NCBI GenBank assembly: GCA_947044365.1
Contig: OX345639.1
Span: 6,257,718 to 6,321,717, forward strand
DNA: 64,000 nt
Source of the DNA: Petrosia ficiformis
Lineage: Eukaryota > Porifera > Demospongiae > Haplosclerida > Petrosiidae
Direction of reading: 5' to 3'
The position numbers were made by a program, and so were the translations under genes. The notes below the pieces were generated by a model. The model worked only from the letters and a program-made list of their open reading frames with translations. It was not told the origin of the DNA and searched no databases. Positions 19,596 to 31,500 of the stretch are shown in pieces (positions within the stretch are counted from its first letter, which is position 1; every line of letters begins with the position of its first letter).

Positions 19596-20373
19596 TAGGG
19601 CATATAGTTCTCTTATTATATTATATAATTATTATACTGAGTTTATTTTTTCTACTTATGTGTTTTGTTTTTTTCACAAAACTACCCAAAGTGATTTTGT
19701 ATCAGGAAAGATAATTTTAAAATTCCAATCTATTGATTTTGCTTGTTCATGAAATTATAATTATATGACATAACATAGGCAGGAGTATGGTTAAACTGCA
19801 GAGATTACGAAAGGTTGGTCAAGTACAGAAAAAAGAAAGATCCTTCAAATTGGAAAAAAATATTTTAAGAGAAAGAATATCCAACAAAAAAAAAGGTATG
19901 AAGAGTGTTAAGCCTTAGTTTGTAAAATGGAGAAAAGATAAATAAGATAAACTAATATAGAGAAATATCTTACAAGAAGAAAGAAATAAAATTGAAAGAT
20001 ACTGACAGAACCTTAAGTTAGCCAATGGAAGTATGAGACATTTCATAACTACGTAGATACATTGGATATACTTATATATATATATATATACTGAGTCTGT
20101 ATAAGTAATCATAATTATTATGCATCGTCATCACATTGTATTGATATAATAATTATATACACATGTAGTCACTAAAAACAATGATAAAACAAGAAATAGA
20201 GAAACCACATGATATACTGAGTTCTGTATAAGTAACCATAATTATTATGCATCTTTTTTGTGTATTGATATATACTATATACAGTCACTAAAAACAATAA
20301 TTGTAAAACACAATGTATTATATATACAGATAGAGAGACCACATGATATACTGAGTTCTGTATAAGTAATGAA
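19596..20373. other. Convergent 3' spacer GALNT/DNAL1 with a ~130-bp tandem repeat
   Basis: About 780 bp between two convergent stop codons. At 20085-20370, three diverged units of about 130 bp share GAGTTCTGTATAAGTAA and AATTATGCATC. The last unit runs into the DNAL1 terminal exon, whose stop lies in the AATTATGCATC motif. Confidence 0.8.
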
Positions 20374-22442
20374 TTATGCATCCTCTTCTTCCTCTTCATG
20401 AACAATAGTAATACCTAACAACATAGATATATACATTACATACATATAGCAACTATAATATAATAAAGCTCCATGTTTTCTTATGTGTGGAATATGTACC
20501 ATCTAGTTTCTTGAGCTTTGGTAGTCTTTTAATGACTTGATCTCTCCAATCACCTTCTCCACTATGTTTCTCCTCAAGAGGATTACCTAATGACAGTAAA
20601 GAACAAGCATTATTTCTATGACCAAGGACGTATTGACTCCAAGGGGGAGAGGGCATACAATTGTGAAATGGCAAAATATGCATGAATTTATTTTTAGTAA
20701 CGTTTTGGTATACCATTAGTATATTGTGGAAGTCGCACCTCTTTTCGTATACTATGCACTATTTAACCTTCAGAGTCAATATGCCCTTGCTATGACTTGT
20801 ACATTATACTTTTAAAGTGATTTAATATTCTACTCACCAACAAATACTAGATCTTCCAGTTTACTCAATTCAGCAATCTTCATGAATTCTGCCCATTCCT
20901 TGACATTATTATTAGACATATACAATACCTACACAATGAGATAAGTAGATTATATTTTATAATCAAACACTTTACAAGTAGAACTGATGATGGGTAACCA
21001 AATTATAACACTGCAATCACAATGATAGTTAAAGAGATTCACACTTATGAAGTTACAGTTTCTTGGTTAATATCATTAGGGCATCGGAGTCTTTCCTCAT
21101 TCAGTATACCAAAAGATATTAACAAAAATTACTCTGCATTACTAGGTACAAAGTGTACTGTATAAAATCTTAAATTGTCAAAACTTGTACATGTATGGTA
21201 GGCCAACATACAATTTGCTTTAATTAAGTAACTTCATGACAATAATATATCCCGCAATCTAAAATACACGAAATAGTGTGTGTGTGAGTCTATGACTCTG
21301 TGTCTGTGCATGCATGTGTGTGTATATGTGTAAATATGTGTATATATGTGTATATATGTTATTTATATGTGAGTGCATATGGGTGTGTAATGTGTATATG
21401 CATGTATACATCTTGTGACACACTATGTATAATTCTAATGAATGTGTTACATCTATTAAGTATATTTTGATGGAATACATATGTACATGTATATTAAAAG
21501 TTTGGTCATTAGTCTCATTACCTTAAGTTTAGATAGAACTGAAATACCCCGTAATTTCTCTATGAGATTATATGATATCCACAGCTCTTCTAAAGTATCT
21601 GAAACAGCCTCAAGACCTGTCAGATTCTTGATGAGGTTACGACCAAGAGATAAAACTCTCAAATTCTCTGAAGAAAGAAAAGTGGCACAGTTGTATTTCA
21701 CAAATTAGAATCATGAAAAATATGATTGATATAATGTTAAATGACACTGCACTGTTTATTATAACAGTTCATAGAAAAGTAGTTTAGTCCACTTATACAT
21801 GTATATACATGTATGTGTGTAATGTTTCAGCCCAACTTAACCTGAGCCATTTAAACTAACAAACTCACTGGATTTAGAATTTGGAGTCAGTTTAATAACA
21901 TTTCGTGGGTGAATATTTAAACATCCAGGTTGTTGCATTCAACAACCGGGATAAACTACTATGTATTCATATAATACCATGTCTCTGAGTTATGTATTAG
22001 TACATTACATACTAGTACGTGACTCTGAGGTGTGGTGCAGTTGAGAATAATAGTGAAGTCAGATATCCCACATGGTCTTTCCTTTTACAAAGGAAGGTCT
22101 GGACCACACAGATGAAAAACTATTAACTTACTTAGTCCATTCAAATTAGTGATTTTATCAATACAGTTGGAAGACAGGGAGAGAACTCTAACAATGAAAT
22201 TATACATGTATGTTATTATCAAATTATAGTAACTTACTCGCATTTGGCAAGGTTAGATAGTGAAGCATCCATCTTTTCAATGGGTGGAAGTTGCATAAAT
22301 AACTTGATTGTTGTTGCTTCTTTAGAATTTTCACCAGTTTTTTCCTCCCATTTGGCAAGTGCATCTTTGATGGATGTACCTTTAGACTAGAAAGATTTGA
22401 TTGGATTAATAGATTATAATATTATAAGTCTGCTATTACCAT
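20374..22442 (-). CDS. DNAL1: Axonemal dynein light chain 1 (outer-arm LC1)
   Basis: Seven coding exons (22440-22442, 22238-22386, 22132-22187, 21522-21667, 20838-20928, 20500-20586, 20374-20414) give 190 residues, the length of animal DNAL1. LC1 is a leucine-rich-repeat protein bound to an outer-arm dynein heavy-chain motor domain in cilia. Visible hallmarks are [70 protein letters not shown] and LPKLKKLDG, then an acidic tail EEEEDA. The first coding exon is only the ATG, followed at once by GTAATA; the next exon continues [18 protein letters not shown]. The terminal exon is 41 nt. Reading on past the 20500 donor would replace the acidic tail with an unrelated one, so the spliced form is preferred. 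An RFX site lies just upstream. Its presence implies motile cilia in this organism. Confidence 0.96.
21275..21445. repeat. GT/TATG-rich simple repeat
   Basis: TGTGTATATGTG permutations in DNAL1 intron 4; no coding content. Confidence 0.85.
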
Positions 22443-22532
22443 TTTTCTTGTTGTTTCTCTGGGTCAATGTAACCATGGCAATAACAATATATCTTTGGAT
22501 ATTATTCGTAAATATCCGTTTATGACTCTGGC
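22443..22532. promoter_or_regulatory. Bidirectional promoter DNAL1 / otubain
   Basis: Only 90 bp separate the two start codons, so both promoters and 5' UTRs must overlap. There is no obvious TATA box at a standard distance; the RFX site at 22469-22482 is the clear element. Confidence 0.8.
22469..22482 (-). promoter_or_regulatory. RFX X-box
   Basis: GTAACCATGGCAAT fits the RFX consensus GTNRCC-N(0-3)-RGYAAC at 11 of 12 informative positions with a 2-bp spacer. It lies 27 bp upstream of the DNAL1 start codon. RFX factors are the conserved activators of ciliary genes, which matches the DNAL1 product. Strand is given for DNAL1; the site is near-palindromic. Confidence 0.8.
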
Positions 22533-22898
22533 ATGGCCACCAATGAAGGAAGTGAAGGTATTGTGTCACTTATACTAACTGATCTTCATTGTTTAATATT
22601 TATCTCAGTTTTTAAGCAAGATGAAGCTACACTTTCACAGATAGAAAGCATTCAGAAAGAGGTCAAAACAAGTAAAAGTGGCTGATTGAATTTATCTAAT
22701 CTATCTATTATAAAATAAATCACAGATTGCTGATAGCAGTGAGTTGGTTGGTAATATAGATGATATTGAAGTGTTAACTCAAGAATATGCACAAGATGAT
22801 GTTGTATATCAAACAAAAATACAGGTAATTCAATGTACACTCTCCCTTTTGCTCCATTTAACAGTATAATATATATATATATATAGTATATAATTATG

Positions 22899-22987
<89 letters not shown>

Positions 22988-25900
22988 CATATACTAGTGA
23001 ACATTCGCAGAAATTCTGTGAACTACACCAGACTAATATATACCGGTATTTGCTATTATTCTTTATTCATTATTTTATCTTTGCAGTTGCATGACTGAAT
23101 CCAGTGGGTTTCTATGATTGTAGGGATGAATTCAAAGTTCTTTAGTCTTCTCTTCATCTTCTTACTCTGAAAATTGAAGGCTCACATTCATTTATATTCT
23201 TATCATCTTAGTTCTCTAACTCTTGTCTTCCTTTCTTGACTTCTCCATTTGCAAAATTGTGGGCACGGTTTTACCTTGTTGCTATGGTTTCTTCAATGTA
23301 GCTTGACCTTTGAACCATGATGTACGTTACAAGGACAATTATATGTAGATAATTAAATTATTCCCCGTTTGAGTGACTTTTAGTCACATGATATATACTC
23401 ATTTCCTCTGTGTGGGATGAGTTTCCCACCATATTCTTTGTTTGGGAAATGCACCTCAAGAATGTACTATAGAGAAAACATTGTATAAAAATTTATTATA
23501 ATAACATATATCTATATATAATTGTCCTTGTAACATACATCATGGTTCAAAGGTCAAGCTACACAGGAGAAACCATGGTGACAAGGTGAAACCATGACCA
23601 CAATTTTTGCGAAGTCGAGAAAGGAAGTGAACAGTTAAAGAACTAAGATGATAAGAATAAGAATGGATGTGTGGGCTTCGATTTTCAGAGTAAGAAGGTC
23701 ACAAAAAAAAAAGAGGAGAGTTAGAGAACCTTGAATACATCACTACTATCATCCAATGTTCGAAACCCACTGGATTCAGTTAACTAAACTACATGTATAA
23801 CTAAATTACAGGTCTACTGCAATAACTACAACTAACTAAAACGAAAATTGGCAAATAGGGCACTTTTAGTTAGTTAACTAAAACTAAAACCCTTCAGTAA
23901 GCCCAATATTATTTTAGTTAATTAAACTATAACTAAAAGTGGTCATTATTGTCATACTAAAACAACACTAGTCTACATATACATGTATATACATGTAAAA
24001 CACATCCACAGGATTTATTGAAGAGGTATAAGACATTACGACGAACACGAGGTGATGGAAACTGCTTCTTTAGAGCATTTGCTTTTGCATATCTAGAAAT
24101 GATGTTAACAGATAAATCTGATCTTCCCAGGTATGGACTAAATTGATTTTGAACATATCATACAACTAAAGAATTTATAATTCTCAAACATTATTATCAC
24201 AAACTTCATTGTTTACTTGTTTACTAACAGGGTTAACAAATTTTCAGTAATTGTAGGACTGAGTGTCAGAGTGGTTTAACTTATAAAACAGTACTATAAC
24301 TATACCAAGGTTAACAAAAAAAAAACGTCAAAATGTGTTTCAGGAGCAGAGAAATGTTTTAAATATTTCCTATTTCATGGTAGGGTATATCATACAATGT
24401 TTATGCAATACGTCCACTCTCAGTCAGACCACTCTGGCTCTCGGCCCTTTGATTATTATTTATGTTTGACTCTGTGATGTGACTACACCACACATCACAA
24501 TCAGATTTAAAGAGACAGTAGAAAAGAACAAGATATCATTATTAAAGATGGGATATCCTTCATTCACACTAGAAGATTTTCATGACACAGTAAGTTAACT
24601 GTCATACTATATCATCATTACCACTCATCATTCATTTGGAATCAGCCATTGACACAATAATTTTAAAATGGTTAACCACTTTTCAAACTGCTGTTCTGAT
24701 TTGAATGTACTAGTTTGGTTAACTAGTGATGGGTGATACCAGAGTGGAATCATTACTGATAGTATTGAGTACTAAATGAATGAATACTGGACTGTACATG
24801 CACAAATATATGCTATGGTGCCATACCTTATTATCATGAAACTTTTAATTGATCATCAATGAAAAAAGGTTTTGTATCTACGCAATGGTATCAACTTGAT
24901 AGTAGTACTGGTATTGAATATCTGAGTACCGTTGTATCATATTGCCTATCAATATGATAACAGCCATGCTGGTATATTCCTCAATGAATAGGTTATTATT
25001 ATGACAGTGTTCCCCCAAAGAGTGGTACCATGGTGCTCCATCCATTTAGTCTTGCTCCTCACCCTTTAATTTTAAAGTATGTTCCAAAACACTGTTTTAT
25101 AATAATTATAACGCTAATTGAACATTTTTTATACAAGTGTTTTGACCAAATGTTGCTTAACGAGGAAACTAGAATAGCACAAGTGCTAATATTAACCAGC
25201 TCCCCGGGACCAACGGCTTTACATCCCCTCCGAAGGATGCGGTGATAAACACCTTCTCATTTTTGAGGGTAGAGCTGAGTAAACTCATAGGCGAGAGAAA
25301 AAGCCTGACCCTAGTGGGGCTAGAACCTGCAACCTTTCGACTGCAGGCTAGCACTTTAACCAGCAGGCCACTAGAACCCCATTTTTTGGAGCAAATATCA
25401 TGTACCACTGATGCACTCCTCCATCCATCCTGGCACTGATTATGGAGTTTTTTTTTCCAGTTCATAGATGTGGTGGATACAGTTTCAAAGTCTGGAACAT
25501 CATTATCAGATTTATTACAGGTACGTTATATATAGTTAGAATCACACACGTCAAGCACATCTAATCTAATCTGTAGATGTTTCAAGACCAGGGACAGTCA
25601 GATTATGTTGTGTGTTATTTAAGAATAATAACATCAGGTTATTTACAAGCAAATGCTGACTTCTATACCGCTTTTATCGATGAAGGTCGTACTGTGAAGG
25701 AATACTGCAGCACAGTAAGTGATTTTAATGATTTAAACTTCTAAAGAAGAGATTAGCCTTGTATAGCCAGCAATGCAGAGTGGCCACACCCATCATTAGC
25801 AAAGTGCCTTTTGAAACTACTCACTATACTTTCTAAAACTGCCCATGATGTTAATTATATTGTACAATCCTAATTGTTAATCATTTGAAAACATGGTGAA

Positions 25901-26274
25901 TGACCTTTTGTTAACACATTTCAAATTTTGATCCATTGCTTCATTATTGAGTTACAATATTATAATGTACGTAACCTTATGACATTAAACTATACACTAT
26001 ATTACATATAAAGTCATCACAACCTAATTTAAAGGTCATCAAGACATCCAGTGTCCATATTGTTTTGTTCTTATAGGAGGTAGAACCAATGTACAGAGAG
26101 GCAGATCATTTACATATATCAGCACTGACCGCTGCTCTTGGGGTGTGTGTTAGAGTCACATATATGGATCGTACTGATGGAGGACAAGTTAATCAACATG
26201 ATTTTCCAGAAGGAAGCATTCCTCAAATCCATCTTCTCTATCGACCTGGACATTATGATATAGTGTATGAATAA
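22533..26274 (+). CDS. OTUB1: Otubain-type deubiquitinase (OTUB1 family)
   Basis: Eight exons (22533-22557, 22609-22661, 22726-22824, 24012-24130, 24505-24589, 25461-25520, 25577-25714, 26077-26274) give 258 residues. OTUB1 cleaves K48-linked ubiquitin chains and can also block E2 enzymes without catalysis. Catalytic Asp74 and Cys77 lie in RRTRGDGNCFFRAF; His252 is in LLYRPGHYDIVYE. Other family marks are SIQKEI near the N terminus, QDQGQSDYVVCYLR, and EVEPMYREADHLHISALT. The 22661 donor (GTCAAA) is weak, but the stronger-looking GTAAAA 10 bp on would bring a stop into frame. Length and N-terminal region favour OTUB1 over the shorter OTUB2; only one otubain is seen here. Intron 3 holds a 0.7-kb fold-back element and intron 5 a nested MITE/SINE. 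Confidence 0.96.
22868..22985. repeat. (TA)n microsatellite
   Basis: Nearly pure TA repeat in otubain intron 3; can extrude as a hairpin. Confidence 0.95.
23092..23782. mobile_element. Fold-back element with ~250-bp terminal inverted repeats
   Basis: Left arm (from TGACTGAATCCAGTGGG to GTTACAAGGACAATTAT, about 23092-23342) is the inverted copy of the right arm (about 23519-23782). Small indels separate the arms and a spacer of about 175 bp lies between them. It has no open frame and sits wholly inside otubain intron 3, so it would form a large hairpin in the pre-mRNA. Confidence 0.92.
23785..23975 (+). repeat. TTTTAGTTAACTAAA repeat family C
   Basis: Repeated TAGTTAACTAAAAC motifs in both orientations, ending ACTAAAACAACACTAG. 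It abuts the fold-back element. Related sequence lies at 29575-29634, 29945-30245 and 46540-46615. Confidence 0.75.
25005..25439 (+). mobile_element. hAT-type MITE family B, copy B3, split by a SINE
   Basis: The left part starts CAGTGTTCCCCC and reaches GACCAAATG near 25151; the right part resumes at CAAATATCATGTACCACTG near 25391 and ends CTGGCACTG. The gap holds a tRNA-derived SINE. Confidence 0.85.
25152..25390 (-). mobile_element. tRNA-derived SINE, about 240 bp
   Basis: Read on the minus strand it opens GGGGTTCTAGTGGCCTGC. It has an A-box-like TGGCCTGCTGGTTAAAG and a B-box-like GGTTCTAGCCC, then a GC-rich body with CATCCTTCGG and GGGATGTAAAGCCGTTGG. That body motif resembles conserved central domains described in metazoan SINEs (Nin-DC type; from memory). 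The flanks ACCAAATGT and AGCAAATAT may be a decayed target duplication. Confidence 0.8.
25927..26045 (-). mobile_element. MITE family A, partial copy A6
   Basis: Carries the core CATTGCTTCATTATTGAG and the CACTATATTACATATAAAG segment in reverse; one terminus is missing. Otubain intron 7, ending about 30 bp before the last exon. Confidence 0.75.
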
Positions 26275-26784
26275 TTATAGCAGTTTGGCTACAGTGGTTC
26301 CAGCTGTATTCTATTTTTCAAAATGAAACATGTAATCACTATAATGTGGTATGCTATTGTTAATATCATGCAACTTCATATAATTTATTCTATTTTCAAT
26401 GAAGCAGTTATAATTAATCCTGTGGTAAACTACTATAGGCACATATGATACGATACTATATACACTCCTTCTGCTGGGTGGTGTGCACAGCTGATTGGAC
26501 ATGTTATTAACCCTTGCTTGCATAGGTACATGGAGTGGAGGGTTGCTGTAATCAGTTTTCTGTCTGTGTCTTCCTGAACAACTAACAACATTGGGACTTC
26601 AATCGATCCACCAATAGAATTATACTACACTTTATAAAAAATATATATACATATTGCTATATAGGATATTGTTAGCCATGAAATTTCTCATGAATTTTAC
26701 TAAATAGCAATTCAATCAAAATCATACTATAGATATCAAACAGGATAAGTCATTTAGATTGTGAATTCTAATGTGTACATTACA
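26275..26784. other. Convergent 3' spacer otubain / fumarase
   Basis: About 510 bp between convergent stops. I see no gene, repeat array or known element; it should contain both 3' UTRs. Confidence 0.6.
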
Positions 26785-28533
26785 CTAGTCTTTTGGTCCT
26801 AACATATCTTCAGGGCGTACCCATTCATCAAACTGCTTCTCAGTCAAATAACCAGTCTTTAGTGCAGCCTGTTTGAGAGTGGTACCCTCCTTGTGAGCAA
26901 GCTTGGCAATTTCCGCCCCCTTCTCGTACCCAATGTGAGGATTTAGGGCTGTGACTAACATCAAAGATTCATTTAAAAGTTTATCAACCCTCTCTTCATT
27001 AGCTCGTAATCCATCAATACAATTAGTAGTGAATGATTGACTAGCATCACCAAGCAAACGTACTGACTGTAGTACATTACGTACTATCAGAGGTTTAAAT
27101 ACATTGAGTTCAAAGTGTCCATTACTTCCTCCTACACTTACTGCTGTTTGATTACCCATGACTTGAGCAGCTACCATTGTCAGAGCTTCACATTGAGTTG
27201 GATTCACTTTCCCGGGCATTATGCTACTACCTGGCTCATTTTCAGGAAGCAACAATTCTCCAAGACCACAACGAGGTCCTGAGCCTAAGAAACGAATATC
27301 ATTAGCAATTTTCATGAGGCTACAAGCTATGACATTCAAAGCCCCATGTACTTCAACAAGTGCATCATGAGCAGCCAATGCTTCAAACTTATTCTTGGCA
27401 CTAGTGAATGGTAGACCAGTCAATACTGCCAATCTTTCTGCTACCTTCTCGGCAAACCCAACTCTGGTATTTAGACCTGTACCCACAGCAGTACCGCCTA
27501 TTGCTAGTTCATAAAGATGGGGCAATGTGGCTTTTACTCGTTCAGTGCTATATTCTACTTGAGTTGCATAGCCACTGAACTCTTGTCCCAATGTTAATGG
27601 AACAGCATCCTGCAATATAAGGTATATATGTTTATATAATATATATAAGATTAGTAATTTGATTCCACTTAATATCAAAGGTACCGCCAGTACTATATTT
27701 TCCATACAGCACTAAATTCACCAGTGTGAATGCTGTAGGGTTGAGAAGCTCATCAGCATGAGATTAACTTGCACTGGTGCTTTAACTAATCCATTATAAT
27801 TATATTATATCACATATATTTCCAGTACAGTAGGGAACTTTTTAATCATGGGCTCCTGATGTGGTTTAAATATAGTACAGTTTAGTGTAACACTAGTGGC
27901 ATCTTTGATGTTAAGTTGCATCATCATACTATAACACCTGTTAATGTACTAATAATAATTACATATTTTTTTCATAATAATAATCATAGTTATATATATT
28001 TTATTATAATTATAAAACTATATTTATTATTATAATTTATGTTACCATGGCAGGCTTGGGATCAAAGACATTAAATAAACCATTGTAGTTGACCCCAAGC
28101 CTATAACCACAGTTACTAGCTGTACTTAATTTTTGATATAATTACAAGAAAGTGTAGTTAGCTGCACTCTAACATATACATATACATTACTACATGTATA
28201 TAATCATAATTATAAATTATACTTATCTATAAATTATAAATACTAATTTGCAATACACACCTGAGTATGAGTTCTACCAATCTTGATTATATCCTTAAAT
28301 TCGTCACTTTTCTTTACTAAGGACTGATGTAGTGCCTGAAGTCCTGGTATGAGTCTGCTGTTTATCTCCATGGCAACTGCAATATGCATTGCAGTAGGAA
28401 ATGTGTCGTTAGAGCTCTGGCTCCTAAAGTGAAAATGTTTCAAACTTAAAGGATAATGTAACTAGATTTACAATTATGTTCTCAAATTGATTATTATTGA
28501 AAAGAGATTTTACTACTAATCTGATATACCGAC

Positions 28534-28590
<57 letters not shown>

Positions 28591-31500
28591 TTTCTGATTT
28601 TCTTTCAATGAAAATGAGCATAATTATCAAAGTGATTAATGATGTTATAATCACAAGAAATGAATTATTAGCACACTTATTACAATATTGATTACAAGTA
28701 CATCTTTTAGAAATAACTGATATCGATACAAGAAATAATGGGTGATAATGACTGATCAATGAGTGATCACTAATCCAATTATTGGTGTATCACTAATAAT
28801 TATAATTAATCAAATAATTGTGTAACATGGTTGGACATGACCTCACACTCAAGTGAGTCAGTGCAACTTTTGCCAGGAGAGAGAGACAAATAAATTTTTC
28901 TAAATATACACTATACTTAAACTCTCAGTGATGTCACTGTTATTAAAATTTTGCTATCTAAAGGTCATTCATGTTCACCATGACCTCAGAAAAATGTTCA
29001 TAACATTAGTTTAGAATGTCCAACAATCTTTTTACCTGCACCATTTTCATATAATTATCCTTCCCGTTCTTTTTTGTGTATGTCAAATTTCAATCCATTG
29101 CTTCATTATTGAGTTACAGTATAATCATGTATTAACCTTATAACCTTAAGCTATACAATATATTACATATAAAGTCATTACATCATAGTTTTGAGGACAT
29201 TGTAAATAAAGTATTAACCAGATATTACTGACTGACCTATTAACATGATCATTAGGGTGCACTGGATCTTTAGAACCTAGTTTTCCTCCAGACAATTCTA
29301 TAGCTTTGTTGCTGATAACTTCATTTACATTCATATTTGTTTGAGTACCAGACCCTGTCTGCCATACCACAAGAGGAAAATGATCATCCAATTTCCCTTC
29401 TGACACCTAAATTAATTGAAAAAAAAATAACCAGAAGTCATTGTATGTGTATAAATTGTTATTTTTTTATGAAGCACATGCTGTCTGCAACATTGCATTC
29501 ATTGGACTAGAGCACACTAGAAATCAATGACTGTTAATAACTATAACTATATATATAGCATTGTGAGCTTTAGCCAACTAAACTGTAAATAAACTACAGG
29601 TCTACAATGAAAATTGACAAATAATGGGAAATTTAAAGTCTGTTCGAATTCACAATGATCTCAAAATACACTATAGTACTATAGTGTATAGTTTAATGTA
29701 ATAAGGTTAATACATAATTATACTGTAACTCAATAATACAACAACAGACAGACACAAAAAAGAATAGGAAGGATAATTATATGAAAATTGTGAAGGTAAA
29801 AAGATGGTTGGTCCTTTCAAACTAAAGTTTTGAACATATATGAGTGAGTTTTAGTTAATTATACACATTTTACAATAATTACAAGAACAATAATAATTTT
29901 CCACTCATAGACAACACTCTTTGGATATTTGGATTCAAATGTAAGTAGACTAGTGTTGTTTTAGCATGACTATAGCAACTACTTTTAGTTTATAGTTATA
30001 GTATGCCTAGCTTCTAAAACTTTTAGTTTAGTTATATTTTAATTAACTAAAATAATATTAGGCTTACTAAAAGGGTTTTAGTTTTAGTTAACTTACTAAA
30101 AGTGTCCATTATTGGCCATTTTTAAAATTTTAGTTAGTTATACAGTAGACCTGTAGTTTAGTTATTGTTTAGTTAACTAAAAGTCAAAATGTCTTACTAA
30201 AAGGGTTTTAGTTATAGTTATAGTTAACTAAAACAACACTAAAGTAGACTGTTAATATCAGGAAGCATTATCATAATAGTCACAGTGTTTCCTCCAATAT
30301 AAATATTAAGTGTGAAGGAGTACATCACATGGTGGTATATGACATTTGGTCAACAATGTTCAATCAGTGTTATAAAACAGTGTTTTGCAGCATAAACTTT
30401 AAAATTAAATGGTGGGAGAACACCATGGTACCACTTTTTTGGGGAAACAATGTATTAGGTTTATAGTACCTCAAACTGGAAAACGGAATATTATCAACAT
30501 GTACTCTGATAAACTTGTCTATATTTACTCACCTCAGTAGCAGCTTTCGCTATCAACTGAGCTATTTTTTCATCCAATCCATAATGTTCCTGATTTACTT
30601 CAGCACAAGCACGCTTTAGATATCCAAATGCATGAATTACAGGCAACTAATAATATCAACATAATTATAATTATATATAGTTACCATAAGAGAAGGAATG
30701 TGTCAAATGATGCACATAGCCATTGAAATACTGTGTGTAATGTAATGTGACAGTCATGTGACATATTTCAGTAAATTATTTCAGTATACTGATGTTACTA
30801 ACATCAACACATCACATGACTGTCACATTACTTTACACACAGTATTTTGATGGTTGTATGCATCATTTGACACTCTCCTTCTCTCATGCACTCTTGATTA
30901 CATCTATACAGTAAAGTAACATAAAAAATTAATATTCCATTCTTTGCTACAACTGTAGTAAACTGTAGCTCTATAGACTTCCTTTACTTATCACATGTGT
31001 AAAAACTGATAATCATGAAGTATTCATTCTTTGCCTACTATCAAAGACATTTGTTTAACACTATTAATGCTACACTTCCTATACACTTGTACCCATGACC
31101 TGTTAAATGTAAAATTGATAATCACGATATATCCGTTCTTTGCTACTACTGTACTATTATCAAAGACATTTGTTTGACACTGTCGGTGAACCCTAGTTCT
31201 ATAGACTTCCTTTACACTAGGGTTGGGCGATATTAATTTTTGCAATTATTGTCTAAAAGTAACTATTATTTTAAAAAGACACAATGATCCTTGTTTCGAG
31301 AGCATATCCAAATTAAGTGTTATAGTATTTTCAACTGCATATATAAATAATGACTATTATTTAATTGCAGTACGACAATATTTTGCCATCACGATAATAT
31401 TGGCAGACCAAAATCACACGATACTATTATTACAATTAGGACTCCAAGCTTGAAATAGCAGTCAATATATAGTTTATATTTTATTTGGGAAAGCGAAATC

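Noticed and set aside
23280..23585. X-box-like words in the fold-back element
   Set aside because: CCATGGTGAC/GTTGCTATGG lie deep in an intron within a repeat; there is no promoter context.
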